Below are positions 36,738-44,208 of a stretch of DNA of 64,000 bases, piece after piece; the stretch's first letter is position 1; each line of letters begins with the position of its first letter. The stretch comes from Capillibacterium thermochitinicola (GTDB lineage: Bacteria > Bacillota > UBA4882 > UBA10575). The stretch covers positions 1-64,000 of the forward strand of contig NZ_JAAKDE010000013.1 in assembly GCF_013664685.1 (NCBI RefSeq), written 5' to 3'. The translations under genes were made by a program, and so were the position numbers. A model generated the notes under the pieces. The model worked only from the letters and a program-made list of their open reading frames with translations, was not told the origin of the DNA and searched no databases.

Positions 36738-36873
36738 ACTTCTTCTCCTTTGGTTAAAGATCCTCTATTTCCGAATCAGTGTATTACATGTGGCTTAATT
36801 ATAAAGTACTAGGTTTTGACGGAAAAAGCAATCTGGATTAAGTTTTTTACAAGTTTTTGTGGCGATAAAAACA

Positions 36874-37233
36874 TTACTTTTTTTTGGTTCTGGCCTGCTC
36901 AATGATGGAGTGGAGCGGTTGCGAGCCCCCTGCCATCAGCGCCGCCGTAAAAAGGCTGTCGATCAAGGGTGCTGTTTCCATTCCCAATCCGCCCGCCAGG
37001 AGACGGAAGCGGGGATTCGCCAGGGCCAACCCAAAACCGAAGGCAAAGGTCAGAAGCAAAGTCAGATAAGTACGGAAGGCAACTATTTTGGCGATGTTTT
37101 GGTCCGGATGCTCCCCTTTCTTCGGCACCGGGGGAAGCAACGGCATGAGTAAATTCTCAATGATTCGTTCGACAATGAAGGTAATCACGGCAATAAACAC
37201 AAGATAAGAGAGGAGTTGGTCTAAGTTGTACAT
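36874..37233 (-). CDS. Small membrane protein of unknown function
   Basis: I do not recognise a family. The 119-residue product has a hydrophobic segment at about residues 8-30 and a second at about 56-72, a proline-rich link ('LLPPVPKKGEHP') and a basic C-terminus. CAAGGAGGG lies just before the ATG, supporting translation. It is divergent from the riboswitch-controlled GGDEF gene. Confidence 0.65.
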   Translation of the reverse strand: MYNLDQLLSYLVFIAVITFIVERIIENLLMPLLPPVPKKGEHPDQNIAKIVAFRTYLTLLLTFAFGFGLALANPRFRLLAGGLGMETAPLIDSLFTAALMAGGSQPLHSIIEQARTKKK

Positions 37234-37348
37234 CTTGGACCCTCCTTGACATAAGTGATCTATGTAGTACTAATTTTTGACATCCCGCCAATTTCCTCTT
37301 TTTCACATTTTATATTTACATTTACAAATGCAACAAATGAATTAGAAT

Positions 37349-37393
37349 AAAAACCAAGAAAAAAGGGCAAAAAAGGGCAAAAACCGGCAAAAA
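37349..37393. promoter_or_regulatory. Five phased A-tracts, predicted DNA bend
   Basis: A-tracts of 5-6 bases begin at 37349, 37359, 37369, 37379 and 37389, an exact 10-base period. Four of the five intervals read AAAAA(A)GGGC/CCGGC. Such phasing produces intrinsic curvature. It lies about 50-90 bases upstream of the putative -10 box at 37439. Confidence 0.7.
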
Positions 37394-37438
37394 CATGATT
37401 TAATAGTTGCTTTAGTGTCTGGATCATGTTACTATTCT

Positions 37439-37444
37439 TATAAT
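37439..37444 (+). promoter_or_regulatory. -10 box of the riboswitch transcript
   Basis: A perfect TATAAT lies 29 bases before the riboswitch P1 strand. The -35 region (about 37416-37421, TGTCTG) is poor, so help from the upstream bend or an activator is likely. Confidence 0.55.
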
Positions 37445-37472
37445 AATCTGTCTTTTTAATTGAAATCTGGCG

Positions 37473-37590
37473 AAACAACGGATCGCGAAAAGGCAAATCC
37501 GGCGAAAGCCGGGGGCGCAAAGCTGCGGGTCTAAAGTTTAACTCACGTTTAAACCAAGACAGCCGGGCTGCCGAAGGGTGTTGTTTTTTT
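37473..37590 (+). promoter_or_regulatory. Cyclic-di-GMP-I (GEMM) riboswitch
   Basis: The core matches the GEMM consensus: AAAAGGCAAA (37488-37497) and the GAAA tetraloop closed by TCCGGC/GCCGGG. GGGGCGCAAAGC follows (37512-37523), then CGGGTCTAA, an extended P3 loop, and AAGACAGCCGGGCTGCC (37556-37572). AAACAAC (37473-37479) can pair with GTTGTTT (37580-37586), extending P1 directly into a T7 run. Ligand binding may therefore promote termination. It precedes a GGDEF/HD-GYP gene, giving feedback on c-di-GMP. Confidence 0.88.
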
Positions 37591-37650
37591 ATCATCCTTT
37601 ATTGATCAGTTAAGCACCAAAAGGTCAAGATGTGCGGAGAGGGATCTTAA

Positions 37651-39243
37651 ATGCGAAAAGCCATTATTACCATTATGATCCTCGTTGTCCTTTTATTCTT
37701 TTCTCCGGACCGTGCCAATACCGGCCAGTATTACCACGGTCTTATTCTGGTCCTTTCTGCGGCTGTGCTTTTGTTGTTCGTGCTTAGTCTAATCTTGTTC
37801 CTAAGCTACCGCCGGTTAAAAGCAAATTATCAGGAGAATATCATTTTAAACGAGATATGGGAGACTTATATCAACGCCAACCAGAGTTATATATACTTAA
37901 AAGACGAAAATCTCCGCTATCTTCTGGTTAACAAAGCCTTGGCTGATTTCTACAACAAAGAAGTGCGTGAAATTATTGGGCGGGATGATTTCGCCTTTGC
38001 CGATCCGGGGTTTGCTGCTCTCAGCACGAGGACCGAGCTAAAGGTTTTGGCCACCAAAACGGTAGTCGAGGAAGAATTAGTCTGGCGCAACCGGGTTTTT
38101 GCCGCCACCAGGTTTCCGGTTAAACTCGTCAGCGGCCGGTACGGCGTCGGTGCCTACGTACGGGATATCACCGAAGAATACAACAACAAAAAGGAGCTGA
38201 TTTACCTCAGTTTTCATGATCCTTTAACCGGACTGTATAACCGGCGATACGTCGAAAATGAGTATACAAAGCTGGATGTGGAGGCCAATCTTCCCCTTAC
38301 AGTGATCATTGGTGATGTCAACGGACTGAAAATCACCAATGATATCTTCGGGCATCAGGCGGGCGATCTTCTGCTAAAGAAGGTGGCGGAAATTTTAAGG
38401 ATGGTTTGTCAAAAAGGAGATGCGGTTATCGCGCGTTGGGGCGGGGATGAGTTTATTCTGTTTTTACCCCGCACCACCGGGGAAGAGGGGGAAAAACTCC
38501 GGATGGCGGTCAAAGAGCAGTTTGCCCAAGAACGGATCAATGGCCTGCCGGGAAGTATCTCCTTGGGTGTTGACACCAAAACCGTTACGACGGAAGACCT
38601 CGCCCAAACCATCCGTAATGCCGAAGAGCGGATGTATTTGGAAAAAGCGATCGACAGCGAACGGTTTAACAACGATGCGATCCAAAGAATTGTCAAATCC
38701 TTTCACGAACGATTCCCCCGGGAGGAGGAGCACGCCCAAAGGGTAAGTAAACTATGTGTAGAACTCGGGAAGGCGATGAAGCTGTCCCCGTCGAACTTGA
38801 ACCGGCTAAAACAGGCGGGTTACCTTCACGACTTGGGGAAAATCGTCTTGGAGGAGGCCTTACTGGCGACGGAGGAGCCGCTGACCGAAGAGAAATGGCG
38901 AAAGTTAAAGGAGCACCCGGTGGCCGGGTACCGGATTGCCAACGCTTCGCCCCAGACGATGGAGGTAGCCAGGTATCTGCTCAGCCACCATGAAAACTGG
39001 GATGGGAGTGGTTATCCCAAAGGCCTGCGGGGGCGGGAGATCCCAAGGACGGCCAGGATTATTGCCGTGGCCAATTACTACGATAAATTGCGCTACGGGG
39101 CTTTCGGCCGAGAACCGCTTTCCCCGGACGCCGCCCTGGCAGCCCTCAAGGAGGAAGCCGGGAAGAAACTGGATCCGGAGATTGTCCAGGTTTTTCTGGA
39201 GATCATGGCAAGTGGTGCGCGTTTGGAATCGATAAATCTATAA
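37651..39243 (+). CDS. Membrane diguanylate cyclase/phosphodiesterase (PAS-GGDEF-HD-GYP)
   Basis: The 530-residue protein has two N-terminal helices (about residues 3-18 and 27-52) and a PAS-like sensor (about 68-180). A GGDEF domain follows with an intact GGDEF at 264-268. A C-terminal HD-GYP domain has HD at 393-394, 'LLSHHENWDGSGYPKGL' near 444-460 and 'IIAVANYYDKL'. It could both make and degrade c-di-GMP. The usual inhibitory RxxD five residues before GGDEF reads QKGD, so product inhibition is doubtful. GGAGAGGG precedes the ATG. Its leader is a c-di-GMP riboswitch. Confidence 0.92.
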   Translation: MRKAIITIMILVVLLFFSPDRANTGQYYHGLILVLSAAVLLLFVLSLILFLSYRRLKANYQENIILNEIWETYINANQSYIYLKDENLRYLLVNKALADFYNKEVREIIGRDDFAFADPGFAALSTRTELKVLATKTVVEEELVWRNRVFAATRFPVKLVSGRYGVGAYVRDITEEYNNKKELIYLSFHDPLTGLYNRRYVENEYTKLDVEANLPLTVIIGDVNGLKITNDIFGHQAGDLLLKKVAEILRMVCQKGDAVIARWGGDEFILFLPRTTGEEGEKLRMAVKEQFAQERINGLPGSISLGVDTKTVTTEDLAQTIRNAEERMYLEKAIDSERFNNDAIQRIVKSFHERFPREEEHAQRVSKLCVELGKAMKLSPSNLNRLKQAGYLHDLGKIVLEEALLATEEPLTEEKWRKLKEHPVAGYRIANASPQTMEVARYLLSHHENWDGSGYPKGLRGREIPRTARIIAVANYYDKLRYGAFGREPLSPDAALAALKEEAGKKLDPEIVQVFLEIMASGARLESINL

Positions 39244-39248
39244 ACGCC

Positions 39249-39275
39249 AAGGGGACCTTTGCGGTCCCCTTTCTT
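39249..39275. terminator. Terminator between convergent GGDEF and degV genes
   Basis: AAGGGGACC (39249-39257) and GGTCCCCTT (39263-39271) pair around TTTGC, followed by TCTTC. The flanking A/T allow partial use in both directions. Confidence 0.8.
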
Positions 39276-39278
39276 CAT

Positions 39279-40130
39279 TTATGCTTCTTTTTCCACATAA
39301 ATAATGCCCACGGTTCCCGGTCCGCAGTGGGTTGAGATCACGGCCCCGGCTTTGGTAATAACGACATTGCGGGCCAGCTCCATCTCCCGGAACTGCGCGG
39401 CGAGATCATTGGCCGCCTCTTCGTCACGACAGTGGGTTACGGCGATCCAGTTGTCGTCGATCCGTTCTTTGTTGGCGGTGGCCCATTCTAAGAGGCGGGT
39501 TTTGGCTTTGCTTTTACTTCCCCGGATTTTTTCCGGGACGCACATCTTGCCGTCGACAACCTCAATACGCGGATGAATCTGGAGAACGTTGCCGATCAGC
39601 GCTTGCGCCCGGGTTAGTCTTCCTCCTTTATATAAAAAGTCTAGCGTATCGACGATAAAGGAGGTTCTTACCCGTGCGGTCATGGCCCTGAGCCGGTCGG
39701 CAATCGCTTGGAGAGAGGTACCTTGCTCGGCCATTTCGGCCGCATGCAAAGCCAAAACCCCGATGCCCATTGATAGATTACGGGAATCGACGGTGGCAAT
39801 GGGGGCGTCGGCCAATTCTTGCGCCGCCAGACAGGCGGAGGCGTAAGTACCGGACAGGTCGGACGAGATTCCGACATACAAAATTTCATGACCTTCCGCG
39901 AGGAGGCGCCGGAAAAGTTCTAGAAAGGCGGCCGGTGTGGCCTGGCCGGTCTTGGGGAAATGGGGGGAAGTGTTGACTTTTTCTAAGAACTCGTCCTGCG
40001 TAAGGTCGATCCCATCATAGTAAACCTCCTCGCCAAAATGGACCGTAAGGGGAATCACCTCAATACCGTAGCGGCTTTTTAATTCCGGTGAGAGGTCAGC
40101 CGTGGAATCGGTGACGATTTTGATCGACAT
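39279..40130 (-). CDS. DegV-family fatty-acid-binding protein
   Basis: The 283-residue protein belongs to the DegV/FakB family, which presents fatty acids to the kinase FakA. The family start 'IKIVTDSTADLSPELKSRYGI', 'TSPHFPKTGQATPAAFLELF', 'SSDLSGTYASACLAAQEL' and 'DTLDFLYKGGRLTRAQALIG' are all present. The ATG at 40128-40130 was chosen because GGGAGGAG precedes it and the family begins there. The frame upstream is non-conserved. Confidence 0.93.
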   Translation of the reverse strand: MSIKIVTDSTADLSPELKSRYGIEVIPLTVHFGEEVYYDGIDLTQDEFLEKVNTSPHFPKTGQATPAAFLELFRRLLAEGHEILYVGISSDLSGTYASACLAAQELADAPIATVDSRNLSMGIGVLALHAAEMAEQGTSLQAIADRLRAMTARVRTSFIVDTLDFLYKGGRLTRAQALIGNVLQIHPRIEVVDGKMCVPEKIRGSKSKAKTRLLEWATANKERIDDNWIAVTHCRDEEAANDLAAQFREMELARNVVITKAGAVISTHCGPGTVGIIYVEKEA

Positions 40131-40476
40131 TGCAAAACTCCTCCCAAAGGGTAATTTTCCGTATCTTGTAGCAAGTTGTTCAGTAAGGAAAAGAAGATAA
40201 ATCAAATGATGATACCGGGGTTAAGAGGTCCGTCGGGATCCTTTATGGTCACCTCCTTGTTTTAAGTCACGATTGGCCAGTCACTAATAACTTCGCTAAT
40301 TTCAGGTTAAATCCTCCCCGCTCTTTGGTGGTGAGCGGGAAGAGGGCGAAAGAAAGTGTATGACAAGTGGCAGGAGGATTTTACCCTTTTGTAACTAATA
40401 TTAATGTTACCGGGAATTTTTTGCGAAACCGGACGTTAGTAAAAGGTAGAGGGCCAAGTATATTTACGAGAAAGGT
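40131..40476. other. Divergent intergenic region between degV and phoU
   Basis: This 346-base gap contains a GC-rich hairpin CCCGCTC/GAGCGGG (about 40317-40339) without a T-run. An AT-rich inverted repeat GTAAC/GTTAC lies near 40391-40410, just upstream of phoU. No coding frame with a ribosome site and no clear promoter pair could be fixed. Confidence 0.4.
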
Positions 40477-41124
40477 GTGGTTGCTTTGAACCAGCTTGAA
40501 CAGTTGATGTCGGAGATCAAGAAGATGGGGGATGCAGTTAAAGAGCGGGTCCAGCGGTCGATCAATGCCTTGGTGGAAAAAAATCCGGAGACCGCCTTGG
40601 AGATTATCAGAGAGGATGACCTTTTTGATAACGAACTGATCGTCTTTGAAGACAAGATTACCCGGTTTCTTGCGGAAAAGAACCCCCACGGGAAAGAACT
40701 GCGTAACAGTCTTTCCATTTTTAAGATGGCTAAAGATCTGGAACGGATCGCCGATTACGCGACGAACATTGCGGAGATCGTTCTGGAGTTCAAAAATGAA
40801 GAATACATAGAACCTTTAACCCATATCCCCAAACTGGCCTCTTTAGCCCTTAATATGCTTGAAGTGGCATTAAGGGCTTTTGTTGATGGTAATCCCGATC
40901 TGGCCGAAGCGGTCTGCCGTAAAGACGAAGAGGCCGATAATCTTTGTGACATCATTTATAAGGAGTTGACCAGCGGGGAATTGGCCGAAGGACAACCCCG
41001 TTCCATCCGGCAAACGGTCCGGTTTAACATGATCGCCCGTTTTTTGGAACGGATTGCCGACCACGCCACCAATATTGGGGAAGAAACAATCCTGCTCCAT
41101 ACCGGAAAAAGGGTAAAATACTAA
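40477..41124 (+). CDS. phoU: PhoU-domain phosphate-signalling protein
   Basis: The 215-residue all-helical protein has two PhoU repeats, seen as 'FKMAKDLERIADYATNIAE' and 'FNMIARFLERIADHATNIG', each with the family metal-binding E/DxxxD pattern. PhoU proteins damp phosphate uptake and PhoR signalling. No pst or phoBR genes adjoin it, so it may instead partner a Na/Pi transporter elsewhere. The start GTG 40477 is weakly supported; TTG 40486 is an alternative. Confidence 0.88.
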   Translation: MVALNQLEQLMSEIKKMGDAVKERVQRSINALVEKNPETALEIIREDDLFDNELIVFEDKITRFLAEKNPHGKELRNSLSIFKMAKDLERIADYATNIAEIVLEFKNEEYIEPLTHIPKLASLALNMLEVALRAFVDGNPDLAEAVCRKDEEADNLCDIIYKELTSGELAEGQPRSIRQTVRFNMIARFLERIADHATNIGEETILLHTGKRVKY

Positions 41125-41154
41125 CTTCACTACCTTTTGTCCGTTGCAAAACAG

Positions 41155-41180
41155 ACCCGCCGGGTGGCGGGTTATTCTTT
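41155..41180 (+). terminator. Terminator after phoU
   Basis: ACCCGCC (41155-41161) and GGCGGGT (41166-41172) pair around GGGT, followed by TATTCTTT. Confidence 0.7.
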
Positions 41181-41300
41181 AGCCGGGACGTTAATTATTC
41201 CCGGCAGGAGATTGCCACGGCGGGTTGAATATCTCCTGTGTTAGCGCCGGACCGACCATTTGTCTCGGTCTTTAATACTTCCGGGGAGGAGCAGTAGAAG

Positions 41301-41897
41301 ATGGCAAAACGATTTTTCCTCTTTTTGACTTTAACCGTTGGCCTACTCCTTCTGGTCTTAGCGTATGCCGGGCCACACCGGACGGTTGAAGCGAATACAA
41401 AAGTACCCGAACCCAAAATCGGGCTTCTAGATCTGGACAGGATTAAAAAGAAGGCTCCCCACTTTATTGCGTTGGAGCAACGGGCAAAAAACAACCGCCG
41501 GATCCTGGAGGAGTTTACCGCCCAGGTTTTAGCCGAACACCAACAGCAGATTCAGACGTTAAGTCCGGATGATTTTAGCCGCAGCCGGGAACTAGCCCTG
41601 GCCACCCAGGCCCGCCTTGATCAGAAGAGGCAGGAGTTGGAGGAAAGTTACCGGCGGCAAGAAGAGGCCGTGCTGGAGGAGTTGAAGGCGGTTGTCGCCC
41701 ATGTGGCGAAGAAGGAAAAGTACGATTGTATTCTCCTCAAAGGCGGTTTCCAGGTGGGTGGGGAAGATGTCACCGATCAAGTCCTTAAAACCTGGGACAA
41801 GTGGGGATTGACTTTTTGGCAGCGGGTTTGGATCTTTTTAGGCGGGAAGGATCCCCGGCCGGATCCGCTGGCGGAAGGGTCCGGCGATGGACAGTAA
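41301..41897 (+). CDS. OmpH/Skp-like secreted coiled-coil protein
   Basis: The 198-residue product has a signal sequence or membrane anchor (residues 5-23). A segment 'KIGLLDLDRIKKKAPHFIALEQ' resembles the Skp N-terminal strand. Long charged helices follow (about 60-140, Gln/Arg/Glu-rich), then 'ILLKGGFQVGGEDVTDQVL', close to the OmpH C-terminal strand. Skp/OmpH chaperones carry unfolded outer-membrane proteins in diderm bacteria. The extension after residue 165 with 'FWQRVWIFLGGKDP' is not typical. It is followed by an SDR gene 21 bases on. Confidence 0.68.
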   Translation: MAKRFFLFLTLTVGLLLLVLAYAGPHRTVEANTKVPEPKIGLLDLDRIKKKAPHFIALEQRAKNNRRILEEFTAQVLAEHQQQIQTLSPDDFSRSRELALATQARLDQKRQELEESYRRQEEAVLEELKAVVAHVAKKEKYDCILLKGGFQVGGEDVTDQVLKTWDKWGLTFWQRVWIFLGGKDPRPDPLAEGSGDGQ

Positions 41898-41918
41898 ACG
41901 TAAAGGAGCGTTTTTTTG

Positions 41919-42761
41919 ATGGCAATGAGCTTGTCAGGGAAAAAGGTTCTTATTACCGGAGCTTCTTCCGGAATTGGTGCCGCCATTGCAGAAGCACTGG
42001 CGGACGCGGGGTGTCAGGTTTGGGGGACGACCCGTAATCTCGACAAGGTGGCGTCTCTCCCCGAACCGTTGCGCCGGAAGGTGAAATTCCTGGCCATGGA
42101 TGTCAACGACGACCATTCGGTCCGGGCCGGCGTAGACCGCTTTCTGGCGGAAGCCGGGGGCATCGACGTCCTGATTAACAACGCCGGGTTTGGGGTCTTC
42201 GGGCCGCTCGAGGAGTTCCCCTTGGCCAAGGCGAAAGCGATCTTTGAAACCAACTACTTCGGGGCCTTGCGTTTGATTCAAGCATTGGTGCCGGTCATGC
42301 GGGAACAACGCAATGGGCTAATCATCAATATTACTTCGCTGGCCGCCCGTTTTGTCATTCCCTTTCAGGTTCACTATTCGGCGACCAAATTTGCCCTGTC
42401 GGCGCTGACCGAGGGGTTGCGCCAGGAACTGCGCCCCTTCGGGGTGAAGGTGGTTGCGGTTGAACCGGGCGATATTAAAACAAACTTTAATAACGTTACC
42501 GAATTCGGGTTTAAGGAAGACTCGCCATACAAAAAATGGACGGAACCCTGTTGGCGGGTGATCGATGTTAATATGGAAAAATCCCCCTCGCCCCGGGTGG
42601 TGGCGGCACAGGTGCTCAGGATCATCAGGCAGCAGAACCCCCGTCCGTATTACGTGGCCGGCGATTTCCTGTCGACGAAATTCCCGTTTCTGGCCCGGTT
42701 AGTCTCCCAACGGTTCAAGGAGAAGTTAATCCGGAAATTTTACGGAATTGATTTTGAATAA
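41919..42761 (+). CDS. Short-chain dehydrogenase/reductase
   Basis: The 280-residue classical SDR has the nucleotide-binding 'LITGASSGIGAAIAEAL' (about residues 11-27) and 'NNAGFGVFGPLEEF'. The catalytic Ser is in 'IINITSLAAR', and the Tyr/Lys in 'VHYSATKFALSALTEGL'. ATG 41919 is preferred to the adjacent TTG; TAAAGGAGCG lies upstream. It converges on an alpha-oxoamine synthase gene, and a link in lipid or amino-ketone metabolism is only a suggestion. Cofactor preference is undecided. Confidence 0.88.
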   Translation: MAMSLSGKKVLITGASSGIGAAIAEALADAGCQVWGTTRNLDKVASLPEPLRRKVKFLAMDVNDDHSVRAGVDRFLAEAGGIDVLINNAGFGVFGPLEEFPLAKAKAIFETNYFGALRLIQALVPVMREQRNGLIINITSLAARFVIPFQVHYSATKFALSALTEGLRQELRPFGVKVVAVEPGDIKTNFNNVTEFGFKEDSPYKKWTEPCWRVIDVNMEKSPSPRVVAAQVLRIIRQQNPRPYYVAGDFLSTKFPFLARLVSQRFKEKLIRKFYGIDFE

Positions 42762-42842
42762 CAAACGGGTAAATGTGGGGGACAAAACTGTTTACATAGG
42801 CCCCTTCTGGAACCGCGGGGTGATTAACGAAAATTAATCAGT

Positions 42843-42882
42843 AAAAAAGCCTCCTGACCGCCAACGGTCAGGAGGCTTTTTT
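42843..42882. terminator. 18-bp perfect bidirectional terminator
   Basis: AAAAAAGCCTCCTGACCG (42843-42860) and CGGTCAGGAGGCTTTTTT (42865-42882) pair perfectly around CCAA. It serves the convergent SDR and alpha-oxoamine synthase genes. Confidence 0.95.
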
Positions 42883-42904
42883 TGCGCTGTGGTGCGGGGC
42901 TTCG

Positions 42905-44095
42905 TTAGGCGGGGATGACCGCCAATTCTTTACCGACTTTGACCAAGGTCTGCAGGGCACGGTCGATCTGTTCCTTGGTGTGGGTGGCGGTGAGGCTGGT
43001 CCGGATCAAGGTGGCATCCGCCGGGACGGCGGGGGCGACGACCGGGTTGACGTAGACTCCGTGCTCAAAAAGGACCTTGCAGAACAGGAACGTTTTTTGC
43101 ATGTCCCCAACCAGGATGGGAATGATGGGGGTCACTCCGTCACGCACGATAAAACCATGCTCTTTCAGACGGGTCCGGAAGTCATTGGCGAGGGACAGCA
43201 GATGCTTGCGGCGTTCGGGTTCGGTTTCGATGATCTCCAGGGCTTTCAGGGCGGCGCCGGTGGCGGCCGGGGTCATGCTGGCCGTAAAGATCAGCGGCCG
43301 GGAGACATGCTGCACGTAGTGGCAGACCGGCTCCGAAGCGACAAGGAAACCACCGAGGGAAGCAAAGGATTTACTGAAGGTCCCCATAATCATGTCCACT
43401 TCGTCTTCCAGGCCAAAATACTCGGCAGTACCCCGCCCGTTGGCACCGAGGACACCAATGCCGTGGGCGTCGTCCACTAAAATACGGGCGTTGTATTTCC
43501 GGGCCAAGCGGACAATCTCCGGCAAGTTGGCCAGATCGCCTTCCATACTGAAGACGCCATCGGTGATAATCAGTTTCGGCGCGTCTTTTCCCAGTTTTTT
43601 CAGGAGATTTTCCAGATCGTCCATGTCGTTATGTTCGTATTTGTACATTTTGGCGAAGGATAAACGACAACCGTCATAGATACTGGCGTGGTTTGCCCGG
43701 TCGCAAAGGATATAGTCGCCGCGCCCGGCAATGGCGGAGATGATCCCCAAATTCGCAAGAAAACCGGCTGAGAAGAGGAGAGCTTTCTCCTTCCGCATAA
43801 ATTTGGCCAGGCGTTCTTCCAGCGTGATATGGAGATCGAGGGTCCCGTTGAGGAACCGGGAACCGGAACAGCCCGAGCCGTATTTGGTGGTCGCCTCGAC
43901 GGCGGCTTGGATGACCCGCGGATCGTTGGTCAGCCCCAGATAATTGTTGGAACCGATCATGAGGACATTTTCTTTGTTGCTCATCGTTACGATCGTATCC
44001 TGGCCCGTTTGGAGGGCATGGAAGTAAGGATACAACCCGGCGGCCATCGCCTCTTTTGCCATAGTATAATCATAACATTTTTTAAATAAGTCCAT
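42905..44095 (-). CDS. Alpha-oxoamine synthase (glycine C-acetyltransferase / serine palmitoyltransferase-like)
   Basis: This PLP fold-type I enzyme condenses an amino acid with an acyl-CoA. The 396-residue product has 'GSGCSGSRFLNGTLDLHI', 'SMEGDLANLP', 'DDAHGIGVLG' and the PLP lysine in 'MGTFSKSFASLGGF'. The SRFLNGT variant and the 'GLYPYFHALQTGQDT' N-terminus recall bacterial serine palmitoyltransferases and related enzymes more than the Kbl form, but no assay-level residue settles it. BioF and Kbl roles remain possible. No tdh or bio genes adjoin it. GAGGTGC precedes the ATG. Confidence 0.82.
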   Translation of the reverse strand: MDLFKKCYDYTMAKEAMAAGLYPYFHALQTGQDTIVTMSNKENVLMIGSNNYLGLTNDPRVIQAAVEATTKYGSGCSGSRFLNGTLDLHITLEERLAKFMRKEKALLFSAGFLANLGIISAIAGRGDYILCDRANHASIYDGCRLSFAKMYKYEHNDMDDLENLLKKLGKDAPKLIITDGVFSMEGDLANLPEIVRLARKYNARILVDDAHGIGVLGANGRGTAEYFGLEDEVDMIMGTFSKSFASLGGFLVASEPVCHYVQHVSRPLIFTASMTPAATGAALKALEIIETEPERRKHLLSLANDFRTRLKEHGFIVRDGVTPIIPILVGDMQKTFLFCKVLFEHGVYVNPVVAPAVPADATLIRTSLTATHTKEQIDRALQTLVKVGKELAVIPA

Positions 44096-44208
44096 GAACT
44101 ATGCACCTCGTTCTGTACATAATAATATCCTGCAATTTATTCGTGGGTCATCTTCTTTTTCCTGCTTGTTCTTTCTTTATTTGGAAATATGAAGTGATGG
44201 GGACCGGG

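Noticed and set aside
37260-37595. 111-codon minus-strand frame upstream of the GGDEF gene
   Set aside because: It covers the riboswitch and phased A-tracts, has no family similarity and no convincing ribosome site.
40391-40410. PhoP-box-like repeats before phoU
   Set aside because: The TAACA/TTACA half-sites are about 15 bases apart, not the 11-base spacing of Bacillus Pho boxes.
42905-44095. Assignment as kbl of the threonine dehydrogenase pathway
   Set aside because: No tdh is nearby and the sequence is at least as close to serine-palmitoyltransferase-like forms, so only the superfamily is named.
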